Source: Sphingobacteriales bacterium
GTDB lineage: Bacteria > Bacteroidota > Bacteroidia > Chitinophagales > UBA2359
DNA length: 64,000 bases
Assembly (NCBI GenBank): GCA_016711295.1
Contig: JADJTE010000031.1
Span: forward strand, 170,645-234,644
Direction: 5' to 3'
The notes beneath the pieces are model-generated. The model was given only the letters and a program-made list of their open reading frames with translations. It ran no database searches and was not told the DNA's origin. The position numbers were made by a program, and so were the translations under genes. This document shows positions 8,781-19,885 of this stretch, in pieces; positions within the stretch are counted from its first letter, which is position 1, and every line of letters begins with the position of its first letter.

Positions 8781-11700
8781 TTATTTCGTAACTGTCAATT
8801 TGCCGCGTGTCCAAGTGCGGCTACTGTTGCTTATATCATACACATACAGCCCCCGCCCAAAACTGTTTAGGTCTAAGGTATAGCTACCTTGTCCATTTAG
8901 GGTTTGAGTGTGTAGTAATTTTCCTACTGTGTCGTAGAGGTGTAGGGTGGCGGTTTCGCTGTTGCCCTCGGCATCGCTTAGGTTATAATGCAGGGTTGCC
9001 GTATTGCTGGCGGGGTTGGGGACGAAGCCTATGCTTGCTGTGTTGTTTGTTTTGAAAGCCGTTTGCCAGCCTTGTGTATTGAGCAATTGCCCTATATCGG
9101 GCAGCAATACCGTAAATTCGTAGCCGCGTGCTGCGTACAATAGTGCTTGGGCGCGGTAGGCGGTAGCGGTTCGGCTATGGGCTATGTCGAGCAATGCGGC
9201 TTCCTCGTCGGGGTATATGTCGTCGTAGCCGCGCCCTTCGGATTGCAACGTGAGCAACAATTTATAAAAATAGTCAAAATTGTCGTCCTCTTCGCGCTCT
9301 TTGGGCAGTTGGGCTAAGAGTTGGGCTATTTGCGCACTGTCGCCGTTTTCGACATAATTTTGTATGCGCAGCCTTTGGGTTTTGGCATTGTTTATTTCGT
9401 TCAGCAATTGCTCTATGGCTATGGTGTCGTCGGCTTCGGCATACGCTATCAGCCAACGTTTGACGGCTTCGTCCTTTTCGGCACCGTTGGGCAGCAGAGC
9501 CACCTCGCCGCGTGGTACTAAGGGCGATATGGACTCGCAATAAACTTGACGATTGTAGCTACTTGAAGGATTACACGCATTAAAAGTGACGTTAAAGAAA
9601 TCGACCCCCGTTGGTATTTGGCTCTGGAAGTCGCGGTAGTTGTAGCCATCACCCAAAGAGAGGAGGTCGGCAGTAGCCGCGCCTATGGCGGGCGGCAAAA
9701 ATAAGTTGGCGGCGGGTTGTGAGAGTTCAGGATTAATATCGTTGCAAGTTCCTTGGTCGCTTAGGGTGCCCTGTTGTCCCGCACCTGTCCAGGGTAGTAG
9801 GGCTATGGCACTCCATTGGTAGTTGCTCAGGTCGTTGCACCATATATTAAGTCCTTGGTTGTCGCCGAGTGCCATTATGCCAAGGCGCGTATTGTCAATG
9901 CTATTGCCGTGTATGATGCCGCCCGTTACGTAGGCATCTACGTTGGCAATACCTATTGTTACGTTGTTGATATGGTTTTGGTGGCTGATGTCGGCAAAGG
10001 AACCCATCAACAAGAATCCTATACTGTTCTCGAAAGGAGCTATGCCAAAAGGTACGGCGGCAGTGGAATTTACTTGGTTGCTGCGTATTTTGGCGTATAC
10101 ACTTTGCCCTTGCAGTGCTATGTTGCAACGAGTGAAGGTATTCGATTGGGCTACGAGGTCAAAAACGGGGCTATTGGTCGTATTGCGTGCAGATATACCT
10201 ATGTTGCAGTCGGCAAAAGCGGCATTTTTCAGTTCAATTTTTGAGACCACATTGCTGCGCAACCCATATTTTTGTTCTACGAATGTCGAATTATCAGCTA
10301 ACAGTACGCGGCTTCGATGTGCCAAAATACCCGCTTCGCTGCGCGTAAGGCTTTGGAAAGGGTAGTGCAAATTGCCATCCGCAATAAAGTCAGCCACAAT
10401 ATTCGTTGTTAGAGATGGGTTAAACATATTAGCGATACCGATAAAACAGTTTTGGAAAGTGGCATTTTTGACTGCCAAACTACCCCCACCCGATGGGTTG
10501 CCAAAGGTGCTATTGAACAAATCGGACAGAACCGTAGTAGCGAGATTAGACAAGCCAAAATCGGGTATTTGTTGCAATTCGTCTGCCATATCTGTGAGGT
10601 CATATAGCGAGGTAGGCATAGTAGCCACACCTATTAAGGCGTGTTCTATATAGGCATCATTATTAATTGTAAGATACGACTGTTTGGTAAATTGCCCCAA
10701 GGCATTTTTTTCGCTCCACTGCCGAATGCCTTGCCACATTGCCGAACAATTATCGGCAGCGGTATATACGCCGCCATTAATTTTGAGTATGCCGCCAGGG
10801 CGCACCACAATACGCCCATTGGGGCCAAAATGAAAGTGCATATTTATAGCGTCCACTATTCTGTTGTCGGCTATAATGATAGTTCCGTTTATTGGAATGG
10901 GGTCGGTGGCTGTACCCGCTGCTGCGGCGGCAAAAGGGTGCGGTCCGCCGCCTGTCCATGTGGCACTAATTGGGGTAATATCAGGTATAGCCCCAGGCGT
11001 GCTGGCAGGTACTATGGTGCCGTTGGTATCGAACCAGAGGAAGTTGCTCGGCAAATTTTGTGCTATGCAGCACTCGGCACCGTTGGGGTCGGCGCAGCAA
11101 ACACCTGTGGGGTCGGCGCAGCAGGGGTCGTCCGTCACTTCGATGGTTGTTTGCCATGTTTGGTTGAGGTTGCCACATTCAGAGTTATCGCTGTTCAGTA
11201 CGGCGTTGAGTGTGATGGTATAGCTACCCGCTTCGGTGGGGACAAACGTAAATTGTTCGCAATTGGTCATAGGAATAGGGGCTGTGCCGCCGCCGCCGTC
11301 CGAGCAACTTATTTGTAGGTTGCCGTCTAACAGCCAAGTGGCATTATTATAGTTGTCGATATTAGCAAACGTAAAGGTGATAGGTGTTTCGGGGCAATAG
11401 GGCGGTGTAGGGCTGCTCGTTACTTCGATATTGCTGGTAATAGGTGCTATGATTTCAAAACATAGCGGCGGTCCTTCTACCGAGGGTACGGTTTCGTCAG
11501 CGTCGGGATTACCTCCTGGTCCGTCGCCGTCATAGATGCCGTTGTTGTTATCGTCGCCTGCCGCAAACCCATCGATGGTATAATAGCCTGGCGTAGCGAA
11601 ATAGTCGGAGAGTGGAACTCCGCCCAAAGTAGTAGTAGGTAGCTCGGCACTACTGAATACAAAGGTTTGGCAATTAGAGCTACCGGGTGTAGGGCTTGCT

Positions 11701-12029
11701 GAGGGGTCGTAGCAAATGATAAGCCCGCCAAAAGGGTAATTACCCGGCCGGGTATATCGGCGCAATCAATGGTCAGAGAACTGGGCGCAACACACATAAG
11801 ACAGCAGCCGCTTGGTGCGGTTTCGCAGGTGAGGTAGCTACTAGTGGCTTCGGATAGGCTATATGTGCTTACGTCGCCATTTTCGCTGGTGAAAGTGATG
11901 ACTGGCACACCATACCAACAGAGTAGTTCTTGCTGGTTTTGTGCCACCACCTTAGTCGAAATCAGGCAACTTAACCCTAAGACGAGGGCAATACTTGGGG
12001 CTTTCGATAGACATATTACCCCCCCCCAT
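8781..12029 (-). CDS. Large T9SS cargo with right-handed beta-helix region (frameshifts near 11750 and in a poly-G tract at 12019-12027)
   Basis: The main open frame (8781-11765) gives 994 residues and continues in another frame to about 11950 and beyond. Joined, the N-terminus reads APSIALVLGLSCLISTKVV followed by AQNQQ, a good signal peptide. After Cys-rich and Pro-rich domains (~150-250) comes a region of beta-helix repeats (about 330-680 of the main frame; Asn-rich strands such as GNSIDNTRLGI and NTFTRCNIALQGQ), then a helical segment and a T9SS type A sorting domain (VPNPASNTATLHYNL ... GRGLYVYD). The start is unclear: the ATG at 12029 runs straight into nine G. With eight G this ATG would be in frame; with ten G an upstream ATG at 12099 would be. 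Beta-helix cargo is often a polysaccharide-active enzyme or adhesin; no catalytic residues were recognised. Confidence 0.7.
12019..12027 (-). other. Poly-G tract at the 5' end of the beta-helix cargo gene
   Basis: Nine consecutive C on the plus strand (G on the coding strand) directly follow the candidate ATG. The observed length leaves the signal peptide out of frame by one base from both candidate starts. Confidence 0.7.
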
Positions 12030-12387
12030 ATATGTTATTTATAATGCGCCACGTGAGGGTGGGTTTGGGCGCGGTGCTGATGTTTTTTGCTACGTACATA
12101 AGCATGATGATAAGGTGATTAAATAATGAAAAAATATACTTTGAAAAGGGATTTAAGCCGTCAATTTGTGTTTGTCAATTATTATTGCTCAAAGATAGGG
12201 TCTTTTGCGCAAACGCCAAAATATTTTTTTGGCTATTGTCGGCAAATAATTCGATTTTTTTGTATCATAAATGGCTTATAATCAGCAATTTAGGTGTTTG
12301 TTTTTTTTAGAAATCATCGCATTTGTTTGTTTTTATTAATTTGATATTTATAATTTGCTTGTTTAGCGTGCAAATGTAGGGCAAAAA

Positions 12388-12419
12388 AAGCCTGCGAAAA
12401 AATATTTTTTCGCGGGCTT
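12388..12419 (-). terminator. Second intrinsic terminator after the PD40-OmpA gene
   Basis: Arms AAGCCTGCG and CGCGGGCTT flank an A6-TA-T6 core. On the minus strand the hairpin is followed by seven T. It lies about 100 bases beyond the first terminator. Confidence 0.65.
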
Positions 12420-12521
12420 ATCAAGATATTTTATCAAAAAAAATAGTTTTGTAATTATTTTACAATCAATGTTTTATATTTTTATTTTTAACTAATTTAT
12501 TGTTTTTTAAAGCAATAAAAA

Positions 12522-12555
12522 AACGCTTAGTTTGCGTTGTGTGCAAACTAAGCGT
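12522..12555 (-). terminator. Intrinsic terminator of the PD40-OmpA gene
   Basis: A perfect 14 bp stem (AACGCTTAGTTTGC / GCAAACTAAGCGTT) with a 6-base loop. On the minus strand it is followed by TTTTTTATTGC. It lies about 60 bases after the stop codon at 12618. Confidence 0.85.
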
Positions 12556-12617
12556 TGGGGTTTAGCGAGTGCAATTGCCCAGAATAGCCTGAGTACTTGT
12601 GTGTGCGCGGCTAAGGG

Positions 12618-14235
12618 TTATTTAAATCCCGTGATGACAAACTCGGTGCGGCGATTTTGCTCGTGTTCGGCATCGGTGCATGACACGTTGTTTTTACATT
12701 TATTGATAATTTTAGTTTCACCCATGCCTTTTGATGTTATTTGCGAAGGCGGGATTCCCTTGCCTATGATATAGTTCATAGCCGATTTGGCGCGTCGTTC
12801 GGACAATTCCAAGTTATAATCTTCTTTGCCTCGTGCGTCGGTATGCGACAGCAGGTCTATTTTGACATCGGGGTTATCTTTCATAAATTTCACGATTTTG
12901 TCTAATTCTATTTGCGCATCTAAGCGAATATCGTCTTTGTCAAAATCGTAATAAATATTATTGATAGTGGGCAAGGGCAGGTCGGGGCGCGTATTGCCTC
13001 CGCCCGATATAATGCTGATGGGTTCGTCAGGTATTTGGGATACGGCTATGTCCATAGGTATATTTTGGTCGATAGGCGACTTGCAATCTTTGCCCCTTGG
13101 TTGTGAAGGAGCGCACTTCGGTAAAATAATTGCGTTTGGTTACATAGATGGTATAATCCGAATCGGAATTGACGGCAAAGCTATACGCGCCGCGACTGTC
13201 GGTTGTGGCAACTTCGGTGCTGCCCGTTCGGGTTTCGATAAGTTTCACCAAGGCATTGACAACGGGTGCGCCGCTGTCGCGCTCATATATTTTTCCTGCC
13301 ACGATACACGAAATGAGGGCGGGTTTGGGAGTGGTTAAGGTGAAGCTATAAATATCGTCGTTGCCCTTGCCGCCGGTGCGGTTTGACGAAAAATAGCCTT
13401 GATTATTATCGGCATTGACGATAAACCCAAAATCGTCGGATGCAGAATTGATAGGAGTGGGCAAGGCTTTTACTCCCGACCACGCGCCGCTGCTGGTGGG
13501 GCGGGCACTAAAAATATCTAAGCCGCCCATACTGCCGTGTCCTGTCGAGGCAAAATAGAGTGTTCCATCGGTAGCTACGAACGGAAACATCTCGGTTCCA
13601 GCCGTATTGATAGCCGCGCCCAAATTTTCGGGGCGGCTCCAACCTGTACTGCTTCGGTGGCTCACATATACATCGGTACTACCCATCGAGCCAGGCATAT
13701 CCGATACAAAATAGAGTGTGTTGCCGTCGGACGACAGGGCAGGGTGTCCGAGCGAATACTTGGGATTGTTGTACGGAAAATCGGCGGGCTTGCCCCAATT
13801 AGTGCCATTAGCGGTAGCCATCAAGATGCGCAGGCGATTTACGCCGTCAGTGCTGTTGGGATAGTTAGCCGTATAATACATCGTTTCAAAATCGGAGGTG
13901 CTGCCCGCTACGCCCTCGTGCAGGGAGGTATTGATGTTCAGCTTTTCGGGCGCACCCAAGAAAGCAGGGTCATCGGGGTTTTGCAGGCGTGCATAGAACA
14001 AATCTAAATGCGGCGCGTTGCGTTCTGGCCAATTGTCTTTGCCCGACCCATTGAGTTCAGATGCGAATATAATACCACTGCGATAAAACATCGGGGCAAA
14101 ATCGGCATAATTAGAATTGATGCTGACATTTTTGACCTGATACGTCGATGTGGCACTATTTTGCGCCCATGCTGTGGCAGCAAAACTAAACAGCAGGGCT
14201 ATTGCCCCACAGATAGCCAATAAATTCTTTGACAT
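12618..14235 (-). CDS. PD40 propeller / CRD / OmpA peptidoglycan-binding protein (frameshifted near 13095)
   Basis: Starts at the ATG at 14235 with a signal peptide ending AATAWAQ. The first frame covers a PD40 propeller (~30-300; GHPALSSDGNTLYFVSD) and a carboxypeptidase-regulatory-like domain (~315-385). The second frame covers the OmpA domain (FDKDDIRLDAQIELD, LLSHTDARGKEDYNLELS, RRTEFVITG). They join near 13092-13098: on the coding strand AAGGGGCAAAGATTGCAA reads correctly as AAGGGCAAAGATTGC if one G of four is dropped, giving KGKDCKSPID. That points to a homopolymer error in an intact ~540-residue protein. It is a paralog of 788-3931 lacking the TPR module and the Ser-rich/SPOR tail. It is probably an envelope protein anchored to peptidoglycan; a T9SS role is possible but unproven. 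Confidence 0.8.
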
Positions 14236-14483
14236 AGTATATTTATTTTATTTTTTTTAATATACAGGAAGATTGAATACATAGCTTATCTACACCAATG
14301 CGTTTCATGCGTAGCGATATTGATTACCCCTCATGCTTGGACGTTACAAGAGCCATTGGGTTACGGCGAGGTTATGATTTGCACTTACTTTTTAAAAAAT
14401 ATATCGCCGATATGCGCAAAATTCCATTAAAATTAGTAATTTTGCGGCATTGTTTGGCAAATAGCTATGATACCTTCATCGGG

Positions 14484-14491
14484 CAAAGATA
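14484..14491 (-). promoter_or_regulatory. Putative -7 box for the PD40-OmpA gene
   Basis: Minus-strand TATCTTTG matches the TAnnTTTG consensus. It would give a leader of roughly 240 bases, which is long, so confidence is low. Confidence 0.3.
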
Positions 14492-14573
14492 CGGATATAA
14501 TTTGAGTGGGCTAATACCTACGCTATTAATTTAGCATTTTGTACTCAATACCGCATCATAAGCTAAAACGCCC

Positions 14574-14581
14574 TATCTTTG
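14574..14581 (+). promoter_or_regulatory. Putative -7 box for parE
   Basis: TATCTTTG, 25 bases before the parE ATG at 14606. This placement makes the in-frame TTG at 14579 an unlikely start because it would overlap the promoter. Confidence 0.5.
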
Positions 14582-14605
14582 CCGCCCCATTCACAACCAA
14601 CAACC

Positions 14606-16521
14606 ATGAACGACCTATTAAACGCCAATACTGCCGTTACGTATGACGAGGCAAGCATCAAATCGCTCGATTGGCGCGAGCATATCCGCCTGCGCCCTGG
14701 TATGTATATCGGCAAGCTCGGCGACGGCTCGGCACAAGACGACGGCATTTATGTTTTGCTCAAAGAAGTAATAGACAATTCTATCGACGAGTACGTAATG
14801 GGCAATGGCAAAAAAATAGACATTACCGTAGCCGACGGGCGCGTTGCGGTGCGCGATTATGGGCGCGGAATACCCTTGGGCAAACTTATCGATTGTGTAT
14901 CGAAAATAAATACGGGCGGCAAATACGACTCGGCTGCTTTCAAAAAATCAGTAGGATTGAATGGCGTAGGCACAAAGGCTGTCAACGCTTTATCGCACTA
15001 TTTTCGCGTGCAATCGGTGCGCGACGGTGAAACCAAAATCGCCGAATTTGAACAAGGCGAGCTATCCAACGACCACCCCATTGCCCGCACTACCGAACCC
15101 AATGGCACGTATGTAGTGTTTGAACCCGATAGCACCATTTTCAGAAACTACCACTATATTGCCGACTATATCGAGCAACAATTGTGGAACTATGCCTACC
15201 TCAATGCAGGGCTAACTATCTATTTCAATCAACAAAAATTCTTTTCTAAAAACGGATTGCTCGACCTACTGCGCAGCAAAACCGACGAAAACGAATTGCG
15301 TTACCCAATTATCCACCTCAAAGGCAGCGATATAGAAATTGCACTCACGCACGGCAACCAATATGGCGAAGAATACTATTCATTTGTCAACGGACAATAT
15401 ACGCCGCTGGGTGGCACTCACCTCACCGCCTTCCGCGAGGCAATTGTCAAAACAGTGCGCGAATTTTATAACAAAAACTTCGATACTGCCGACATACGCG
15501 CCTCCGTCATAGGAGCTATTAGCCTAAGAGTAGAAGAACCCGTATTCGAGTCGCAGACCAAAACCAAATTAGGCTCTCTGCTGATGGCACCAGAAGGCGC
15601 AACAGTGCGCGGATTTATCAACGACTTTTTGAAAAAAGAATTAGACGACTTTCTGCACAAAAATCCTGCTACTGCCGATGCCCTGCTCAAACGCATCTTA
15701 CAATCAGAACGCGAGCGCAAAGAAATTGCAGGCATTAAAAAATTAGCCAACGAACGCGCCAAAAAAGCTAACCTGCACAATAAAAAATTGCGCGATTGCC
15801 GCCTACACCTCAACGACACCAAAGACGCTAAAAACGAAAGACGCTATAACAGCACCTTATTTATTACCGAAGGCGACTCGGCAAGCGGTTCTATCACCAA
15901 AGCCCGAGACGTAGAAACGCAAGCCGTATTCAGCCTACGCGGAAAACCCCTCAACTGCTATGGTTTGACCAAAAAAATCGTCTATGAAAACGAAGAGTTT
16001 AACCTCCTACAACACGCCCTTAATATCGAAGACGGCTTAGACGACCTACGCTATAACCGAATTGTAGTAGCCACTGATGCCGACGTAGACGGTATGCACA
16101 TCAGGTTGCTACTGCTGACCTTTTCCTCCAATTTTTTCCCGACTTGGTGCGCAATGGGCATGTGTATATCCTCGAAACACCCTTGTTTCGGGTGCGCGAC
16201 AAGCAAAAAACATTTTATTGCTATACCGAAACCGAAAAAAAACACGCCATCAAGCAATTGCGCGGCAAGCCCGAAGTTACGCGCTTTAAAGGACTTGGCG
16301 AAATATCGCCCGACGAATTTGGCAAATTTATCGGCAGCGATATGCGCTTAGACCCCGTTATACTCAAAAAAGATGCTACCATACCCAAACTGCTCGATTA
16401 TTATATGGGCAAAAATACGCCCCAACGCCAAGAGTTTATTATCGAAAACTTGCGCGTAGAGCTGGATATTGCCGAGGACAGTGCCGTATTAGCCGATTTA
16501 GAAGCCGCCGAAGCGTCATAG
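14606..16521 (+). CDS. parE: DNA topoisomerase IV subunit B (frameshifted near 16121)
   Basis: Encodes about 638 residues once the frame is repaired. The GHKL ATPase domain is clear: RPGMYIG, the Mg-binding Asn in EVIDNSIDEY (~residue 58), DYGRGIPLG and the LNGVGTKAVNAL lid of Bacteroidota ParE. The transducer domain follows, then TOPRIM with EGDSASGS (~residue 422) and DADVDGMHIR, then the RFKGLGEI and tail motifs. Length and the compact C-terminus fit ParE of this phylum better than GyrB. At 16120-16124 the sequence CTTTTCCTCC becomes TFFLQFFPDL if one T is restored, bridging both frames exactly. An essential gene broken by one base in a T-run argues for sequencing error. With ParC (not in the window) it decatenates chromosomes. 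Start chosen at the ATG, behind the TATCTTTG box. Confidence 0.9.
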
Positions 16522-16553
16522 CTCTGGGGCTTGTCTCAAACCGCTATATTCTA

Positions 16554-17354
16554 TCAAGGTAAGATGGGTATATGGTTTAATTTTCTCAATTCGTCTATAT
16601 CAAATACCAAGCGATTATCGACCTCGCAATACCGTTGGACCCAAGAAACAATGGCTGCGGGTATGGGCTGCGCGAGTAAAGTAGGCAGGTGTTCGCTGGG
16701 CGATATGCGCTGCAACAATACGCGCCCGCTCACGATAGCTCCGTCTCGCTGCCGCACACCGTTGTAGATGCCCGCAAGCACGGGAAGTTGCGAAAGCGTA
16801 TAATTGCCACAATACCATATAGTAAGCGATTGATGTTGGCTGTCGGGGTGCAGCGTTTTCATGAACACATGAGTACCTTGTTGTACTAACTGTGCCTTGG
16901 GATAGCTATGTACCAATTTTTGTTGCTTGTAAAACGACAATTGGGCTGTTTTGCCCGCGCCGTCGATGACCAGATGCGCCCGTTCGCAACATTGGTCGTT
17001 GAGGCTATAATAATAATAAAGGTAATGGCTGGGAATATTGACCAGCGACGCTGCCAAGTCTGGTGTTTCGAACCGATAACCCGTAGCCTGTTGTGCATCG
17101 GCAATGATGCGGCATTGGTAGTGGCTGATTATGGTTTTGATGGCGGGAGCAATCATTAGAGACCCGTGTTTTTGGGACAAATGACCGTGCCGCCACTTGC
17201 TCAATGCTTTAAGATTGGTTTGATGCCCTATCTCCTGAACCGTTATTTTGTATTGGCGCAGGTGCAATAGCAATTGGTCGAGCAATTCGCGTAATTGTTC
17301 GGTGGTGCAACTAAGCATTGTATTAGCAAAGGTAGGTAGGTCTATATACTGCAT
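16554..17354 (-). CDS. Conserved hypothetical protein of about 266 residues
   Basis: I do not recognise a family. The ATG at 17354 (MQYIDLPTFANTM) is chosen because the longer frame begins at a TTG inside a well-formed promoter at 17385-17418. The first ~100 residues are helical and could form a small DNA-binding or coiled region (TTEQLRELLDQLLLHLRQY). The rest is mixed alpha/beta with a VIDGAGKTAQLSFYKQQ strand pair and IWYCGNYTLSQLPVLAGIYNGVRQ. No signal peptide or membrane segment is seen. It converges on parE (33 bases between stops) and diverges from the SLC13 permease gene. Confidence 0.65.
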   Translation of the reverse strand: MQYIDLPTFANTMLSCTTEQLRELLDQLLLHLRQYKITVQEIGHQTNLKALSKWRHGHLSQKHGSLMIAPAIKTIISHYQCRIIADAQQATGYRFETPDLAASLVNIPSHYLYYYYSLNDQCCERAHLVIDGAGKTAQLSFYKQQKLVHSYPKAQLVQQGTHVFMKTLHPDSQHQSLTIWYCGNYTLSQLPVLAGIYNGVRQRDGAIVSGRVLLQRISPSEHLPTLLAQPIPAAIVSWVQRYCEVDNRLVFDIDELRKLNHIPILP

Positions 17355-17384
17355 AACGGGTAATAGATAGGGCGAAGTAAGGCA

Positions 17385-17418
17385 CAAACATAGGTATTTT
17401 TTGGTAAAATGCTGCAAA
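17385..17418 (-). promoter_or_regulatory. Promoter of the hypothetical gene at 16554-17354
   Basis: On the minus strand a TTTG (-33) is followed after 22 bases by TATGTTTG (-7 at 17385-17392). This is a good match to the Bacteroidota sigma factor consensus and supports the ATG at 17354 as the start. Confidence 0.55.
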
Positions 17419-17456
17419 AAAACGGAGCGCAGGATAGCAATAGTCCTTATTTTGCT

Positions 17457-17464
17457 TATTTTTG
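17457..17464 (+). promoter_or_regulatory. Putative -7 box for the SLC13 permease gene
   Basis: TATTTTTG, 90 bases before the permease ATG, in the divergent intergenic region. Confidence 0.4.
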
Positions 17465-17553
17465 CGCCATAGGCTTTTATGCCATAGATACCACCAAGGT
17501 TTTTGAGGTATTTACTTGCTATTATTGTTCTCCGTATTTAAACATTGACAAGT

Positions 17554-19315
17554 ATGACTATTGCTATTGTATTAGGCTTGCTATTGTTAGCCGTAGTTTT
17601 ATTTTCGATAGAGCGCATTTCCCCCGACCTTATTGGACTGGGCATATTAGCAGCACTCATCTTTACGGGTATTTTGTCTGAAGCAGAGGCATTTAAAGGT
17701 TTTGGTAGCGAGTTTATTGTCATGCTGGCGGCTATTTTTATCATTGGCACTGCCTTGCAAGAAAATGGCATTATCGATGCTGCTGCCATGCGACTCACGC
17801 GCACCACACAAATGAGCCAAACGTGGCTACTTGTATTGGTGATGTTCTTTGCAGGTCTTATGTCGGCATTTATGAATAATACTGCCGTTGCCGCCGTTTT
17901 GGTAGCCCCTTGTATAACGCTTGCCAAGCGTTTGGGCATGAGCCCTGCCAAATTATTGATGCCTATGGCTTTTGCCGCCTTGTTGGGAGGTACTTGTACA
18001 CTCATCGGAACTTCGACCAATATTGCGGGCAACGATTATATAGTCAAATATGGTATGGACTCGATGACTATGTTCGAGCTATTGCCCTTGGGGCTTTCCG
18101 CTGCTCCTTGTAGGCGTTTTATATATGGCTACGATAGGCAAACGCTGGCTACCTGGGCATATCGATGAGACCTTTACTGACAAATACGAAATGCGCAATT
18201 ACCTAAGCGAAATTATCGTATTGCCCAATTCGCGCTTGGCAGGACGCAGCCTATATAATCTCGACTTGGGCGAGGTGAACGTCCGAATCCTCAAAATTAT
18301 CCGCAATAAACAAGATATTTTTCCCGATACCAATACCCTCATCGAAGTAAACGACCTCTTGCTCGTAGAGGGTACGCGCGACGATTTGATGAAAATGCAC
18401 GGCACAACGGGTATTGATATATTGGGCGAAATTATCCAAGACCAAGACCTACAAGGCAGCAACGTGAAATTGGTGGAAATATTGGTCACGCCCCACGCCG
18501 AATTGATTAACAACACACTCAAAAATACCGATTTTCGCAAAAAACATCACTTGTCGGTATTAGCGATACACCGCAAAAACTACAATTTTACCGAAAAAAT
18601 AGCCCACGAAACCATCAAGTTGGGCGATGTATTGTTGGTACAAGGCAGGCAAGACGATATTGACCTATTACAGCGCAGTACAGATATGGTCGTTATCAAC
18701 GAACTGAACTATGCGCCGCCACTTGATTTGCGCAAGGGATTTCTGTCCTTGGGTCTGTTCGGCGCGGCTATTATATTGGGTTCGCTTGAAATAGTGTCTA
18801 TGTCGCTGGCATTTTTGGTAGCAGCTACCTTAGTCATGTTGTTTCGCTGCCTCGATACCGAGGCGGCTTATAACTCTATCGATTGGCGCTTACTCATACT
18901 CATCGGCAGCATGACAGCATTTGGTACGGCGATGAAAAAAACAGGTGCCGATGTATTTTTGGCGCAGCAAGTAGTGACCTATTTAGAACCCTTGGGCGTA
19001 TATGCTATTTTGGGCGGTTTTATGGTCTTGACGGTGTTGCTTACCCAACCCATGTCTAATGCGGCGGCGGCGATGGTGGTTTTACCTGTTGCCCTTAGCA
19101 CGGCTGCTGCCTTGGGGGTCAATGAACGCACCTTTGCCATTGCTGTTATTTCGTCTGCTTCGGTTTCGATGGTCACTCCTTTCGAGCCTTGTTGTATTTT
19201 GGTATTCAGTGCGGGCGGCTACAGCATACGCGATTTTATGAAAATCGGCGGACTGCTCACATTCCTATTGCTCGGTATTATGTTGTGGCTCATACCACTC
19301 ATTTGGGGATTGTAG
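17554..19315 (+). CDS. SLC13/DASS-type anion permease with two TrkA-C (RCK_C) domains (frameshifted near 18091)
   Basis: About 587 residues after repair. The N-terminal membrane half has the SLC13 signature region SAFMNNTAVAAVLV and GGTCTLIGTSTNI, with a second matching set at the C-terminus (PMSNAAAAMVVLPVAL, SVSMVTPFEPCC). Between them lie two cytosolic RCK_C-like domains (~215-295 and ~305-385; VNVRILKIIRNKQDIFPD, KHHLSVLAIHRK). This layout is typical of bacterial sodium-coupled sulfate/dicarboxylate family permeases whose substrate cannot be read from sequence. At 18090-18093 a run of four G should be three: then LLPLGFPLLLVGVLYMATIGKRW reads through, joining both frames. The ATG at 17554 is preferred over the TTG at 17545. 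Confidence 0.85.
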
Positions 19316-19319
19316 TGCG

Positions 19320-19814
19320 CTATCCTCTTCCCCTTTCCCTATCCATATCGCGTTTGATGTCGCGTTCTTTGATGCTGTCGCGTTTATCGTAGGCTTTTTT
19401 GCCTTTTGCCAAGGCAATTTCGATTTTGATGCAATCGCGCTCATTGATAAACAGTTCGACGGGCACAATTGTCAAGCCGCGCTCTTTGATTTTGGCTTGT
19501 AGGCGGCGCAACTCGCGCTTTTGGAGCAATAGTTTTCGGTCGTGTTTGGGTATATGATTGGTCAAGCCGCCTTGCGGATATTCGGCAATGTGCATGTGGC
19601 GCAGCCACAGTTCGTCGTCTTTGAACACGCAATAAGCATCGCTCATATTGACCTTGCCCAAGCGCACCGATTTGACTTCGGTGCCCGATAATACTATGCC
19701 TGCTTTATAGCGGTCGATAAAAAAATATTCGTGGTAAGCACGGCGGTTTCCCGCTACTACTTTGATGGGTTTGGGGGCTTTGGAAGGCGTGTTATTTGAA
19801 TGAGGGGTTGCCAT
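19320..19814 (-). CDS. smpB: SsrA-binding protein SmpB
   Basis: A 164-residue intact protein with the SmpB beta-barrel motifs YHEYFFIDRYKAGIVLSGTE and VKSVRLGKVNMSDAYC, then HMHIAEY, DRKLLLQKRELRRL and a basic C-terminal tail (AYDKRDSIKERDIKRDMDRE). SmpB binds the tRNA-like part of tmRNA and delivers it to stalled ribosomes in trans-translation. It has a ~20-residue N-terminal extension, as is common in Bacteroidota. It ends five bases after the permease stop, convergent. No ssrA gene was seen in the window. Confidence 0.95.
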   Translation of the reverse strand: MATPHSNNTPSKAPKPIKVVAGNRRAYHEYFFIDRYKAGIVLSGTEVKSVRLGKVNMSDAYCVFKDDELWLRHMHIAEYPQGGLTNHIPKHDRKLLLQKRELRRLQAKIKERGLTIVPVELFINERDCIKIEIALAKGKKAYDKRDSIKERDIKRDMDRERGRG

Positions 19815-19885
19815 GGCTAAGTGCGTTTTGGAAAGAGGAGAGTATAAGGCAAGCGGATAAAACTAAAAAATCAGACCATGAGGTA

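Larger units (their letters stand above)
12030..12617. other. Intergenic region with tandem terminators
   Basis: 588 bases with no convincing gene. The right part holds two strong hairpin terminators (12388-12419 and 12522-12555) for the leftward OmpA-type gene. The rest is AT-rich, and presumably includes the promoter of the beta-helix gene. Confidence 0.7.
14236..14605. other. Divergent intergenic region between the OmpA-type gene and parE
   Basis: About 370 bases with no convincing gene. It contains a minus-strand TATCTTTG box at 14484-14491 that could serve the OmpA-type gene, and a plus-strand TATCTTTG box at 14574-14581 for parE. Confidence 0.6.

Noticed and set aside
4559..12029. Polysaccharide-utilisation locus
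   Set aside because: No SusC/SusD pair, glycoside hydrolase or regulator was seen among these cargo genes.
14298..14534. Possible small gene between the OmpA-type gene and parE
   Set aside because: The 78-residue frame has no recognisable features and overlaps promoter-like boxes.
17355..17417. Longer N-terminus of the hypothetical gene at 16554
   Set aside because: It would start with TTG inside a good promoter (TTTG, 22 bases, TATGTTTG); the ATG at 17354 fits better.
19861..19881. Solo MITE-like end near smpB (AACTAAAAAATCAGACCAT)
   Set aside because: It resembles the MITE termini, but no partner end was found nearby, so it was not called as an element.
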